Below, one piece after another: positions 13,601 to 27,022 of a stretch of DNA of 64,000 bases (its first letter is position 1; every line of letters starts with the position of its first letter). The position numbers and the translations under genes were made by a program. Under the pieces are notes generated by a model, which worked only from the letters and a program-made list of their open reading frames with translations, searched no databases and was not told the DNA's origin. Origin of the DNA: Cydia pomonella (lineage: Eukaryota > Arthropoda > Insecta > Lepidoptera > Tortricidae). The stretch lies in assembly GCF_033807575.1 (NCBI RefSeq), contig NC_084713.1:11596703-11660702 (forward strand), written 5' to 3'.

Positions 13601-14627
13601 GTAATCAATAAATTACTGAACTATGTTCTAATTAATTAATACCAGTTGTAAACATAATTCACGCGTCGTACCATGTTCAGTGAAATGTTCTAAAATATTG
13701 GCAATCAGATACTGATTCAAAGTTTTGCACGTAGGTATTTAGCAAATACATAATAAAATCTACACAAAGTTTCCCGATACAATGATCGGGGCTTTTAGTT
13801 TAATCCTGTCAATATCAAAATTAAATGAAATAATACAAATTGAATACAATTTACAACAGCACCCACGCGATACAGATCATAATTAAAACCACATCGTTTC
13901 TAAAATGAAGCTGATGGGTGTGTTAATAATCAATGTTAATGTAAATCACCAAATTATTCGCAAATTCCTGGTGTCCGATATTTTACTCGGCAACTCTTAA
14001 CTGTATACTCGTACCATGTATAAGGCCGGGTCATACCTTACATCTTTGTCATTTGAAATTCTATACGATGGTACTAATCATTAGTATTGATGTGATCTGC
14101 GATAGTTGGCCAACCCGATACGTGTCTCAGATGAAGAAAAGATATATATAATCGCTATATACAATCGAACAAACTGATTTGTGTATGACCCACTATAATA
14201 TAATGTTTTTACAGTAAGTTTCACAATAATTTTACTTTTGAAATTAATGTAATGCGAATGACGTAGTACATGAATGTGAAAAGGTTCAGTGGGTTAGAAA
14301 TAATTTTAAACGAAGAAATCTAGAGAAAATATACCTACCTACAATTAAATAAATTAATAATTAAATTGCCCAAGAAGTATGCATCTTCTAAAACGAAATT
14401 GCATGCATTCTTAAGCTATTGAATGATAACATTGATGACCTGGCGATGTTACAACTCACCATAATCAACGTACTTTTCATTTCTAAGTATTTTTGATCCC
14501 AGTCGGACCAGGCGAACTCTGCATGGTATGCAATGTCAAAGTGTGGTAACGTCATAAATTTCTATGTATTTATGACGTTTATAATGAGACAAACTCACTT
14601 TTTTCTGGTCAAGTCGGTGCATAGTTA
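10700..14627. other. Gene-poor DNA
   Basis: No gene supported. A short SINE-like B box lies at about 12409-12425. A GC-richer islet at about 12905-13025 could be regulatory. The remainder is AT-rich without clear features. Confidence 0.4.
12385..12440 (+). repeat. Possible SINE head fragment
   Basis: 'gaggccgtgagttcaagtcc' resembles a polymerase III B box of a tRNA-derived SINE. No matching A box or tail is obvious, so this is weak. Confidence 0.3.
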
Positions 14628-15172
14628 CCTTAGACCATAGAGAAATAAGTAAAGATAGAGTGATAACTCCATAAATCAGTTTTCTTACCTAAAAGCGGGT
14701 TATTTTCGTAGTCGACATCTAGCGTCAAGTAGTTGATTTATCAGTGCCGCTACGCCGCGTAGCCAACGTGCATATCGTTCACGCTCCGTGACGAACGAAA
14801 CGCAACTGTCACAGTCGCGCTAATATGGAAGAGTAATAGAGAGAGATAGCTACGATACGCTACGGAGCGTGAACGATTGTAAGTTTGGCTACGCGGCTCT
14901 GTCACGACTGACGATTTGACGAAAAATGTATTACTCAAACAATTTACAACTAATATTACAAGCAAAAGGAGTTAAAAATAGAGTTCCAGTTAATTCGATT
15001 ATAATATTAGCTGAAAATTGTTGAGCATTAGACTTTTCGCATTAGTCGCGACATCTAATATCAAGTAGCAGTACTGATAAATCCGCTACTTGACGCAGGA
15101 TGTCGACTACGAAAAATACTGATATATGGAGTTAGCACTCGATCCTTACTTATTTCTCTATAGCTTAGACGG
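14628..15172. mobile_element. Foldback MITE (outer), with a second MITE inside
   Basis: A left arm of about 115 bases (14628-14745) is matched, inverted, by about 15073-15170. Shared blocks include 'agagaaataagtaa', 'tcgtagtcgacatc' and 'gatttatcagt'. A third partial copy of the 'tcgcgacatcta...tcaagtag' block lies at about 15045-15070. No coding capacity, so it is a non-autonomous DNA element. Confidence 0.8.
14754..14897. mobile_element. Foldback MITE (inner)
   Basis: 36-bp arms at 14754-14789 and 14862-14897 are inverted copies of each other, starting GCCGCGTAGCCAA and ending TCGTTCACGCTCCGT. It sits immediately inside the left arm of the outer foldback, so it probably inserted later. A second copy of the family lies in reverse orientation at 61518-61640. 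Confidence 0.8.
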
Positions 15173-17645
15173 ACTCTTTTTTTTTCACTCTCAATCAAAA
15201 CCCTGCAATACATAAAGGTAAACATTTTTTTTTTGTATTTACTAATACGCATAATTTTTGTCTATGCATCGCCTAGGGTTACTTAGGTTAATAATTTAGA
15301 ATATTCATGTAGATTAGACGACCTAAGAACAATCGAGATGACCTCATTGCTTCGATAGTCAGGCGATGCTGCGATGATGCACACCGCATTTTAATTCGCA
15401 CAATAAGGATCGACTATTGTAATTACGTGTACTCACGCACCGGTTGCATCAAGGCTGGTGTCAGTAGATACAGTAGGTACTAACCTACATAATGCAACGC
15501 AATACGCATTGTGCTAATCAGGTGATCATAGATTCTGCTCGTTTAGGTGCAATAAGCCTGAATGCTGTGAGTGGATTTATAATAAGTTACCAATCGACGG
15601 ATTAATAGACAAGTTCCATAAATTAATCACAAACATCTTGGTGAATTTTTATTATTCCAATGCTGCGCTTAAACTAGTAGGTCCGCGTTAAGCTTTCGCA
15701 TTACCCTAACGATCGCGTTAACGATAACTTACCGGTAAACTATTCAACTAACGATCGAGAAATAGTTCCTAGTGCATGCATGGCGTCATTCACTGTCGAC
15801 CCAGTATAAACGCGCCCTAATGTTGCTGTGCAAAATACCTCTTTTATCTAAACACCAAGCGTATTTGTCTTCTAAACTGTACCATAAAAAGCAAGCCCGT
15901 AGAATACATATATCACATGCAATGGCACGAAAGCCACTCTAACCCTCCTCTCAGCGTAACGCACGCGCCAAACCACAGATTAAATAAAGCAGTAGAATCT
16001 ACGCCTGAAGAAAAAACATTATTATCTTTTAACTACAATATTAGTATTATCTCTTTTTCACATTATTGTATAACTTAGTCTTTTACGAGGCAAAACTAAC
16101 ATTAATTACACACGCCAAGAGCCGAGGCACCTTGTCCGCCGGGTTTATAGGTACATTATTTATAGCACTAGGTGTTCATTGTACCGCGCTGGATCGCGGA
16201 TCTAACCTAACTCGGTACTTGGAGCACGGCGAATCTAAAGTCTATTTTTTTTTTCCGTAGACTAAAATGACATTTCAAGTGTTGCTAGTTTTTTACGTCT
16301 TATAAATAGTGATGTGTTACAACCGGCACTAACCGAAAATAAACTATTGGGAGGTACACAATTTTGAGGTATCCAGAAATTTTGTATCCAGGTCTTCACA
16401 ATATTTCTAATAGTTAAAAGCGATTTTATTGTAAGACTAACATATTATAGCTCATAATGCAATTTTAAAATGTTTGAGTAGATTAGAAGTGAGTAGATTT
16501 TATTTATTGTTTATTTCCTATCATTTAGTGAGTAGATTTAATTTATTGTTAATTTTGAATCTAAGATTAATTTAATTTTTATCGGTTATTCACAAACCGA
16601 AATCAAATATCAGCACTGTTTGTTTTAAGCTGGTCACATTATTTCTGCGTTTGACATTTGTGGTTGTCATTTTAGTCTACGGAATAAAAAAGCAGACTTT
16701 ACTTCAATTTATTATTGTTTACTCTATGCCTGAACTCACGAAGCGTCTTCCCCACATACATATTGAACGCTTGTTAATTTCTAAACGCCGACAATACGCG
16801 AAACGAGACGATCGGTGCGCGCTGTTTACCGAGCGATGAAATTATAATAACATTTGATGTATGTGCATAAGTTACTCTTGTTCTATTATTAGATATTAAA
16901 TAATTATTGTAGTGAAATCGCTACCTTTTGATGCTTACGTACGCTTCAGCTCATATTTATATTTTTTTATTTATTTGTTGTATGTACATTAGTAATTATT
17001 CCCTACTTCTTAATTCGAGAAATTATATTGATTACGTTGGAAATATATCTAAGTTTTATGGACATTTTTTGTCATGGCTGCACTTTACTACTGCTAATCG
17101 ATGATGAGGATTTCGCGGGTGCAGCCTACAATCGGCATTGGATATGGTCACATCACTATAGCGCGGCAAGGACTGACAGATGAGCATCGCGCCAATAGTG
17201 GTTTTTGTCAACCGGATAAAAAGCGTTTGAGATTAGAACGGTGAATAAAACAATAGACAATCGAGGGTAATCAGCTAATGTACCGCGCGAAATGCAAAGC
17301 TGCGATTTTCTACCGCCTCATTATCGCATCCTGCGCATTGCGCTCACGTCCCGAATATCCTGTCCGGATTAGGATTTGAGGATACACTGAGTTATTCGGC
17401 GCATCGTAAATTAAGTCGTCGTCGTGCGAAAGTAATTTGTCAGTTTTTTTTATAAATTTACGTAGAGCATATAGCGTAAGTGACCCGATGACCTATACGA
17501 TTCAAGCACAGAATGAGTAGGGAAAACGCATAGAACTTAAATAATTGTATTATGAAGCTTGGAACAAACATAAACTGTCCTAATCTTACTAAGCATTATC
17601 TAGTTTCACAAACAAATAGAGATATCAATTTCTTATAGTCCTACA
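15173..17645. other. Gene-poor DNA
   Basis: No gene supported. A near-repeat of 'gtgagtagatttWatttattgtt' occurs at about 16490 and 16538. A GC-richer piece at about 17270-17370 is unassigned. Confidence 0.4.
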
Positions 17646-18955
17646 TACCCAACTAGCAAATTGGTAATAACATCTGAACCTTTTACGACTAATTCATCGT
17701 AGGTGCGTCGTAAATAAGCAAGTTTTAAAACGTGATGTTGTATAAATGTCATTTATACCGCACTTTAGTTTAAATGCAAATTGTTCTTAAATCGCAGTTG
17801 TACAGACGTTTGTATAACATAGTAATAAAGCAATTTAATCACTGTCGTACAAAAGTTTTAACCAAGACCTTTTCCCGGTTTTACAACCTCAATATGACAT
17901 CTTACAGCACTTTGGTCATAGACAAGCTTTATGAGTGATTACTGTACAACTAATCATAACATCAGCTTTTTACAGCTGTTAAATTGCTAAAGTGCCATAC
18001 AACAGTCATAAACACGACCGTCTTATAGCTAAAAGATAGGGATTACGGCTTATTTGTTTCATAAATTTTCAGTTCTTAATACAGTGTTGATACGCAAAAT
18101 GTTAAAATTAGATTGGAAAAAGTGGAAGCAGTTCAAAAGGAGCGGTACTTATAAATGCAAAGTTCGTCAGAGTTGTGCTTCTTTACTTACTAGCACAGAC
18201 TTAACTTCAAAACTGTTTGTTTCACCTATTAGGTTCACCAAGTTCACCAGGGAACCCTGAATTAGGGTGATGGCGGCCGTATCGTGTTGGCTTAAGAGTT
18301 TTAAGTCGTAAGCTAGTACTTTTAATTATAAATGAGTCATATAGCTACTCATAGATAAAAATTAAATTAATTTATTTAATTAAATATAATAAATAAACAA
18401 TATTTAAAGGGGGCATTAAAATTTTCTTAGAAAACCTAGTAAATTCGTCGAAAATATTATGTTCGCATGCGTATCTGATTTACCCATTACCCATTTTAGT
18501 TGCAGTAATAGATGTCGAGTCGGTTATACTTAAGTACTTAAAATGGTAAAAAGTATAATATTTTTCACGACTTGTTTGACCGGCAATCATCCATGCACAG
18601 TACACACAAACAGGTAATTATATTATGATTGAAACTGCTTCGCTATTGCATTTCACCGACTCATTAGTCGTAGAAACGTCTGCATTATGATCACTCTACA
18701 AGCAATTGCATTTACAAATCGAGAACTTACGATACTTTTCCGACTAAAAAGTCGTTTAATATATTTTTTATGACAGCTGTAGGACTAAATGTGCTTGCTT
18801 ATGACGATTGAGTGACCACTCAACGACTATTTAGCCATAAAAACTGCGCCAAAATCGCGTCATTTAAACGTTTGTATGCCTTAAATTGCATACCATCAAG
18901 ATTTATGAAAAACGTTTGTACAACATTTATATGACATATTTTTGCTAGTTGGGTA
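17646..18955. mobile_element. Putative TIR element, about 1.3 kb
   Basis: TACCCAACTAGCAAA at 17646-17660 is perfectly inverted at 18941-18955. Between them are many short inverted motifs (for example 'cgacta...tagtcg'), and no protein-coding domain. The 15-bp match could arise by chance in 64 kb only rarely, but the target duplication is unresolved. Confidence 0.4.
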
Positions 18956-21900
18956 GTAAAATACTTACATCTCCCTAGTTTGAAATCTCAAGCAAAAATG
19001 AAACCAAGTCTTCCTGTGAAGTTTCTTTGTGCTACCGAGTTCGCGCCAAGGCTCGTTATACTTAATGACAAGCGTGCATAACAATAGGCGCGCCGTGCGT
19101 ATTCGAGTGGTCGATGTCTGTTTGCTGGATGAGGACGATATGCATGACCCACAGTAGACTTTTTAATATTCAAGTGCCAACGCCGTGGCGCACGCCTCGC
19201 TGTAATAAAAGCACGCTCCTCCGCTTAACGACCTCGACCGATGAGCTCCTTCGTATTTCATACAAGAAGACCCCGCACGTGACCGCAACGCGAACTTAAT
19301 TCCTACGGGTAACACTGAATTATTGTTCCCGCTGATAGGCTTCGATGTTATCGCACCTCGTGCAATTTCCTGTTAACAAATTACGAAAGCGGAACCTACG
19401 TCTTGGAAATTTACGGGGACATTGCCATTGTTGGCTTTAACTGCGCCTCGGTCGAAATAATAGACTAGTGATAATTAAGCAGTAAACCGTGGCACTATAC
19501 CTGCTATCCTGTTCGCGCCAATTAAAGGAGCTAGGGCAATAACGGTTTCCATCTTCAACTATACATGAACACCTACACATACACACGTTCTCGTATAAAA
19601 AGTTTAATTGACTATATACCTAATGAATAAAACGGCAAACAAAAAAAGAATTCAAAGACGTCAAATTTGAGCCCAATCCGTTAACAGCAAATGGTTACAA
19701 ATTTTTTAACAGTTAACTTACAAATACTTAATCGATTAATGGATAAATTTTATCAAATAGCAAAAATAGACACAGAACATCAAAAATAAAAAGTTGAAAC
19801 GGAACAATCGAACAGTCTTCATATTTATAAATACAGTTCAACATCGAAGTTCATTTACCAGTGCAATCGAGCAATAAAAGAGAGAAATAATCTCTGCTTG
19901 TTATCGAATCCTTAGCGAGAGAGGCCGATTTAAAATGGACGCCGCATCAGCGGGATCGAACTTTAACTTCCTAGACTGCAAAGAAAGTTATCAGCAATCG
20001 TGGGGCCATTGATTGTGCACAAAGAGCGTTTCGTCTTGCGACATTCAAGTTCGATTTTCCGCTCACAATACGGGCGTCGATTCCCGCCTTGCATTCTGGA
20101 TTATAGTTCCACGGTTCGTTCGGTTTCGTCGACATTGTTCGGATTTTTCCGTCCCGTTTAATACCTCGACGTATGAACTGTTAGGCTTATGAAGCAACGT
20201 AAAACTTCGCCTCTGTCACAATCCAAAGCTTCGCATTCCCTTTAAAAGACTTCTGATTCACAATCAGTTCGCATTCCCTTTAAAAGACTTCTGATTCATA
20301 ACTTTTTCATCAGGCGACATATTTCAGCAACGTTCATAGTAGTTTCATAAGCATAGATCAACGGTTAACAATGTAATACAATTTACAACGTTGTTACGGC
20401 AACGTATGAATTTCGGAATAATAAATCAGCGTAATAAAATATTGTAGCGATTTATAAAGCTTTAAGTCTGAGCTGGCCGACCGCCAGCGCTGCCTGTACA
20501 ATAATAGTACGACGACTGGGCTACCTTACTCTTAATTACTCCACCCTCACTCCAACTATTTAATACTATGTAAATTTTGCAAAGGAATTAAACGGGTTGA
20601 GAGGGAATAAATCTTTAACATATTTATTAAATATTAATTTACATCACAATATTTAATGTGAAAGTGATGTTTGTGTGTCTAGGCGGTTTTTGATACAGAC
20701 GCGCGAATGGCCACTAATGCTATAATATTAGTATATTATTTCAGTATTATATCAGTTACTGAAAAATGAGATTATCGACCATTCCGTATCTTTCTACAAA
20801 TTGAAGTTGATAAAGAGATCTAGAATGAGTAGACTACTGTTGATGAAACTAAGAATCACGAGCGGAATAGGTTAAAAGAAGCTACTTATTTATTAAAAAG
20901 CCTCGACCTATGCCGCAAGGATAATATAAAATATTGTCCGCTAAATCTTATAACCTATACGTTAAAAAACTCTTCAATAAAAGCCAGGCTAAAGGACATG
21001 GGTAATTATAACGCTTCTCATTCCTGATATTTCCTGAGGCTTAAAACATCAAGGGATGTTTTTTTCTCTTTGCAGGACGATCGCCGGTAATACAGCCAAT
21101 CGAAAAATGCTGTAAGTGAACATGAAAACGATACTTTATTACTGCCATTTTATTTTTAAGGATAGAGTAATCCGAGGTGCAAAGGCGATGGAGGCTGCGT
21201 TCAGCGCATCGGAAAACAGTTATAGGCTCCCCTTTTAGCGCCCACTTTGCCGTGCAGGGCACTGGCTAACGCGTTAAAAGCCACCTGTATTCTTTAATAA
21301 CATAGGATTTGAAAAAAAGAAAAAATGCTATTACAATACACATACTTTTTATTGCACACCCTAAGAGAGGGCGTAAAGCCAAGAAATTAGAAAGGAACAA
21401 AAGATACCGGGCCGCGCGAAACTTGCGACAGAAGATTAATGATCCCGCGGGTCTTAACGTTTTTTCTCAATATCTCTAAAAGTATATATACTTCTGTTTA
21501 AAATTTTACTAGTCAAATCCCTCGGCTATATCATTAGCTATTTCATATTAAAATTATACTTGGTATAGTTGGTATAAAAGGAACCAATGTAGAATTGAAA
21601 ATAAATGAAAATAAGATATGTGTTCGTGAGTTTTTCTATCGATCCAACTTTAGCCTTTTAAGGTTTTACTTAGTCTGCCTTGAGAATGAATTTATTCATG
21701 GCATTTTTCATTTGTCGTTGATTAAAACGTGTAAAAATTCAATATAAAAATGTCAATTTTGCGTCAGACCCTCAAAAATGGTAATAAATAATAACTAAAG
21801 TAGAGATAAACAACAGGCGGTCTTAACATTAAATAACGGCAACTATGACTTAATCATTTTTTTTTGTCATGCAATATCGACTAAAACTAATTAGGTAAAC

Positions 21901-24760
21901 GTTATTGCGAAATTACACATAATACAGGCAAAAAATTATCGCATATTTACTTGAGTAGAGGGTAAATGCACAAGAGAAAAGATCCTTACGTCGTTGGTCA
22001 AGATTCATAGTCTGGAACGAACGACTAAGAACAGACGAAGCAAGAAAAAACAGGTTTCACTTTTTGTCTAGCAACTAAAATATTTAGATATTTATTAATC
22101 ACGAGAGTAGTGACATGATCCACTTAACTGTAGCTCATATGTAACATGTGCTAAATATAAGGCTCATTTTATTTGTCATTCCAAGCTCGACTCGGAATTA
22201 ACATAATAGTCGTAGGAGGTGGCTCGGTGAATCTGTTATAGTCTGCACACTGAGTGGGGCATTTTCACAATGGGGCGCGCTGGGGGGATAGTTATTGCAT
22301 GGCTGGGGTGTTTACATGAGCTACTATGAGGTGCTGCGGAGATTGTAGCCTCATACGGTCGTATTAATCAACTTAGAAAATGATACTCGTAAATGAACGT
22401 AAAATGCTGGCATTTTGCTGGTTAAGTCTGTCGGGAATTAGCTTCACATAAAACGTTCACGTTTTATTTGCGAAATTATTGAACGTAAACCCAGATCATA
22501 TTTTAAATACGGATCCAACATCTAGAAAACTCATTAAACTACGTCAAACCATTTATACACAGTTATTTTATATTTGACAGACGTCCAATTACACAATCCA
22601 AATTCGAAACAGATCCGCGTAGACAGGTAAATTAAACAAAGTGAAATTTTCCAAAGCGTGCCTAAAAATTTTCTAAGGGCGGTTCTTGTCAAAAAGCCAA
22701 AATCGAACAACAAATTCAATTAAAAGTTTCCCGCGAGTATTCTAAGCTGGGTAACATCAGATAAACACCGATTAATTATTATTCTGCTAATGGACAAAGG
22801 AGGCTCTTTGCAACATGGAAGAAACAAGATTCGAACTGAACTAGACAAAAGCCTGAACGTAACCAGCAATCGCTCATTCACGCGGTGAATGCGAAGGCGG
22901 GAAAACTATTGCCTTCTCTTTTCTTCCTTCCGTGAAAATAGGTTTCTCTTCGTTGGCTTGGAAGGGGAAATGCGGGCTATTTGTTTTTACAGTCGAGCGC
23001 CGACGAACAAATTAGGTGGACAAACTGTTGAAGCGGCCGAGGTGTCTATATTCCACTTGGTGGAAATTCTTCACTGAATCGTTCTCGGCTGTCTCGGCGT
23101 CGAGTGCGGTAATCATTTTCTTCGGTTCCTGTCCTATCGAACATTTGTTGAATCTGCGTATTATTGGCGGAGCTTTAAACTTTTGAGCGTGAAAGTGATA
23201 TCCTTCCTAAGCGTATTGCTCGTTCAAGCGGCTCAAAAAAGGTTAATGGGCGTTTACGATGTTTTGAAATAAATATATGAATAAATGGGATCTAATGTCC
23301 TTTTTTTGGATGCGTGAACTAGGCGGCCTTATAACTAGCACAGAAATGCATGTTCAATTAATTTAAATGCTATGTATTCATGGTTTATAAGAGTAATGGG
23401 TTAGATCACTATTATATTTTCCGGGAAAGATGTAAATATGGCCACGAAACACAATACAATAAAAAGTTATCCACCCTCTTGCATGCACAGTCGTGGCAAG
23501 AGATAAAAGATATTTATCGTAGAGAGAAAGTAATAATAGTACATTACGATACAAGTGCGAAAAATAGGAAATCCGAAACGAGTGGCGATAAAAGTTTTCC
23601 TTAAAAACCTGATTCTATTCACCATTTTTTCTTATTATTTTTATAAATAAAGCAAAATCTTAAATCGTAAAACACAACCCACCGTCGATTCTAAGAAATA
23701 TACATTTGAGGAAAATGTCCTATTAAAGATTGGATACCAAAATAAGACGACACCGGCCTATTATCCAATTCCAGTAAGCGTATCAGACGCTTTGACCGCT
23801 TCTCACGAAAAATAATGTCGGATACTTTTCCTTTGATTGTGAAATTCGAATATTGGAAAAACAGAAGGGAGAGAAAACAAGAACACTGGCGGGTTAACGC
23901 CCTCAGATAGTGAGCCTTCCAGCCATAAGAAAACATCCGACAGTCGTAATATTTGTTTCGGCGACTGGAGGGAATAATAGGGAAATATTGTAGTCCATTC
24001 ATTTCTATTAAGTATGAATAGTAAAGGAAAATAATGTACATATTTTCAGCCAGGTTACTGATTGTAATCAGAATAATAATATCGAGGGCTCGAGGAGGAT
24101 AAAAGATTGTATTCTATATTGTTACAATCCAGGAACGCTATATATTTTAATAATATACCGTACTGGCCAAACACCTAAATATATGTCAATAAGATTATGA
24201 AATACTGCTGAAACAAACTGGTCTAAGAAATTTGCACTAGAAGATAATTTTTGTAAGATTCATTTTAATAAGTTCGTTCTAAACAACAGTTATGTGTTTA
24301 TTATTGGCCAACACTGTAGCCGCAGGTACTTCCCAAACCGCAGCGATGAAACAAACGTGAATGACCACCTGCCCAGCGCAGGGTTTCAGGAAACCGTACA
24401 ACTGTCCTCGCTATCCGGTTCCCACGACGACGCGCGCGACCAATCGCCCGACTAGTTTATCTCCGTGTAAACAAATGACGAGTTGCTTGTTCTACAAACG
24501 GTGCCAGTAGTTAACGTCAGCTAAAACGCGTTACCGTAAGTTGCAGCCAGTCATTTACATTAGCAAGCTGTGATAGCTACTAGCCTCCGTTTAGTTCTCA
24601 GGCATTTAATCTTTTAGTCATTTAAAGGATTTAAGGAAGAAACAGAAAATTAAAATTTGAGAGAGTATTATGAAAGACCATGTAAATATATCGGTTGAAA
24701 TGGGATTGCTTCTGACTTAGTCAAGGACACTCAAAAGATGCATATAAATAAATAAATAGT
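18956..24760. other. Gene-poor DNA with GC-richer islets
   Basis: No gene supported. GC-richer islets occur at about 19100-19300, 20030-20165 and 24400-24480, which may be regulatory. A 31-bp tandem duplication is listed separately. The rest is AT-rich. Confidence 0.4.
20230..20298 (+). repeat. Two-copy tandem duplication, 38-bp period
   Basis: A 31-bp segment beginning 'ttcgcattccctttaaaag' at 20230 is repeated exactly at 20268. Confidence 0.9.
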
Positions 24761-24940
24761 TGTTATTTGTATTACAAGGGGGCAAAGTTTTTTCCCCGAG
24801 TGAAATACAAAAATTTTCACTACACCAACCCGAAGAAAATATTAACTGTAAGATATTAAACAAAATCAAATTCAAGTGAACGTCATCAAATATTTATCAT
24901 TCAAAATCATCGTTACACTCGAAACAACTCAAAATTTGCT
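24761..24940 (+). repeat. Interspersed repeat family A, internally deleted copy
   Basis: Begins 'ttatttgtattacaaggggg' and continues to 'caactcaaaatttgc'. Compared with the copy at 4266-4662 it lacks the central segment, and it is cut off by the tail of the SINE that follows. Confidence 0.7.
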
Positions 24941-25074
24941 TATTATTATTATTATTTATATTACTCTGGAACAAACATCTGTGATGAACACACAAATAAA
25001 TGCCTTTACCAGGTTTTGAACCCGGGACCTCCTGCTTTATAGGCAGGATTACAACCGGATAAACTATGAGGCCG
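24940..25074 (-). repeat. tRNA-derived SINE, second type
   Basis: Read on the minus strand it starts 'ggcctcatagtttatccgg', carries a B box (GGGTTCAAAACC), continues 'ggtaaaggcatttatttgtg', and ends in an ATA/AAT-repeat tail. This matches a common lepidopteran SINE by recall. It abuts and probably interrupts the family A repeat to its left. Confidence 0.82.
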
Positions 25075-25486
25075 TATATATTATAGTAACCTGCCCTGAT
25101 CTTACATCGGGGCTCTTTTTCATCATTATTGAATATTTTAGAAACTATTAAGCGTCCTTAAACCATATCCGATGTAGAAAGCTTTCTCTACAACAGAGTA
25201 TCGTTTTACAAAGAATTTTTTTACCGTCATAAGTTTCCAAGGTTGAAATTTCTAATCCCCTTAATAACGTGCGCGCATTGAACTTGACAAAGTGCAGTCT
25301 TAAGGAAAAGCTTTAACATTAATTTTCTCACTAAGCATCTTCAAAGAAACAATTTGCAAAATCCTCTCTCACCTGTCAGACGGATTTAGAATCACTTGTG
25401 GAGAATTTGTGGATATTTTTTATTAAATTACAAGTTCCAGTTGAACAAATTATAGTATTTACACATTTTACGCATAGAATGACGTT

Positions 25487-26552
25487 AAAAAAGCGGCCAA
25501 GTGTGAGTCGGACTCGCCCATGAAGGGTTCCTTTATGACATATTTAAAAAAACTACTTACTAGATCTCGTTCAACATTTTACCACTTTGGACACACTTTT
25601 TACCACTTTGGACACACATTTTACCACTTTGGTAGTGTCTCTCGCGCAAACTATTCAGTTTAGAAAAAAATGATATTAGAAACCTAAATATCATTTTTGA
25701 AGACCTACCTACTACCTACACGTATGGGTTTGATGAAAAAAAAAAAAATATTTTATGACTTATTAAAAAAACTACTTACCTACTAGATCTCGTTCAAACC
25801 AATTTTCGGTGGAAGTTTGCATCGTAATGTTAATTATATATTTTTTTTAGATTTTTCATTCTGTTATTTTAGAAGTTACAGGGGGGTGACACACATTTTG
25901 TTCACTTTGGAAGTGTATCTCGCGCAAACTATTGACTTTAGAAAAAAATTATATTAGAAACCTTAATATCATTTTTGAAGACCTATCCTATAGATACCCC
26001 ACATGTATGGGTATGATGAAAAAATTTCTTTTTTTAAATTTCATTACGTATTTAAAAAAAACTACTTACTAGATCTCGTTCAAACCAATTTTCGGTGGAA
26101 GTTTACATGGCAATGTATATCATATATTTTTTTTAGATTTTTCATTCTGTTATTTTAGAAGTTACGGGGGGGGGGGGGGGGGACACACATTTTACCACTT
26201 TGGAAGTGTCTCTCGCGCAAACTATTCATTTTAGAAAAAAATGATATTAGAAACCTCAATATCATTTTTGAAGACCTATCCATAGATACCCCACACGTAT
26301 GGGTTTGATGAAAAAAGATTTATTGAGTTTCAGTTCTAAGTATGGGGAACCCCCAAAATTTATTGTTTTTTTTTTCTATTTTTGTGTGAAAATCTTAATG
26401 CGGTTCATAGAATACATCCACTTACTAAGTTTGAACAGTACAGCTCTTATAGTTTCGGAAAAAAGTGGCTGTGACAGAATCGGACAGACAGACGGACATG
26501 ACGAATCTATAAGGGTTCCGTTTTTTGCCATTTGGCTACGGAACCCTAAAAA
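25487..26552 (+). repeat. Lepidopteran 'cggccaagtg...ggttccgtagcc' repeat with internal triplication
   Basis: It opens with 'gcggccaagtgtgagtcgga' and closes with 'ggctacggaaccctaaaaa'. The same ends flank a single-unit copy on the minus strand at 39573-40125. Here an internal unit of about 288 bp is present three times: about 25534-25754 (shortened), 25755-26042 and 26043-26330. Each unit has the block 'actacttactagatctcg' and the block 'gtctctcgcgcaaactatt'. A run of 17 G lies at 26166-26182. Not coding. Confidence 0.85.
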
Positions 26553-26649
26553 GGCGCTATTAAGAAAAAATTGTATCGAAATAATTGAAAGAGTTAGGTG
26601 TAATTAAATTATCACCACACCAGCTGGTAAAAGCTCTCTTGATTGTTCA

Positions 26650-27022
26650 AATAGTTCAAAAACTGATGAGAAAGTTGCATTTTATCCACATACATAATTA
26701 TATGTGTGGCAAAGTAATCTGGTGCAAATTTTGAGTTGTTTCCTTATGTTAGCTGGTAGAATTCACTTTTAAATGATGATTTTTAATGATAAATATTTAA
26801 TAACATTCATTCGGATTTATTTAGTTTGATTTTATTTGATATTTTACAGTTAGTATTTTCCTCGCGTTGGTGTGGTGAAAATTTTTGTATTTCAGTCGGT
26901 GGAAAAAATTGTCCTGAAACCCTCGCAACGCTCAAGAATCCACGTTTCGAATTTTTAGCTTGCTAGTGTATCAATAGTAGCAAAAGCAGTTAAACAACAA
27001 TTTTACCCCCTTGATAAACAAA
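26650..27022 (-). repeat. Interspersed repeat family A, copy in minus orientation
   Basis: The reverse complement begins 'ttgtttatcaagggggtaaa' and ends 'gcaactttctcatcagtttt', matching 4266-4662 over most of its length. Confidence 0.75.
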
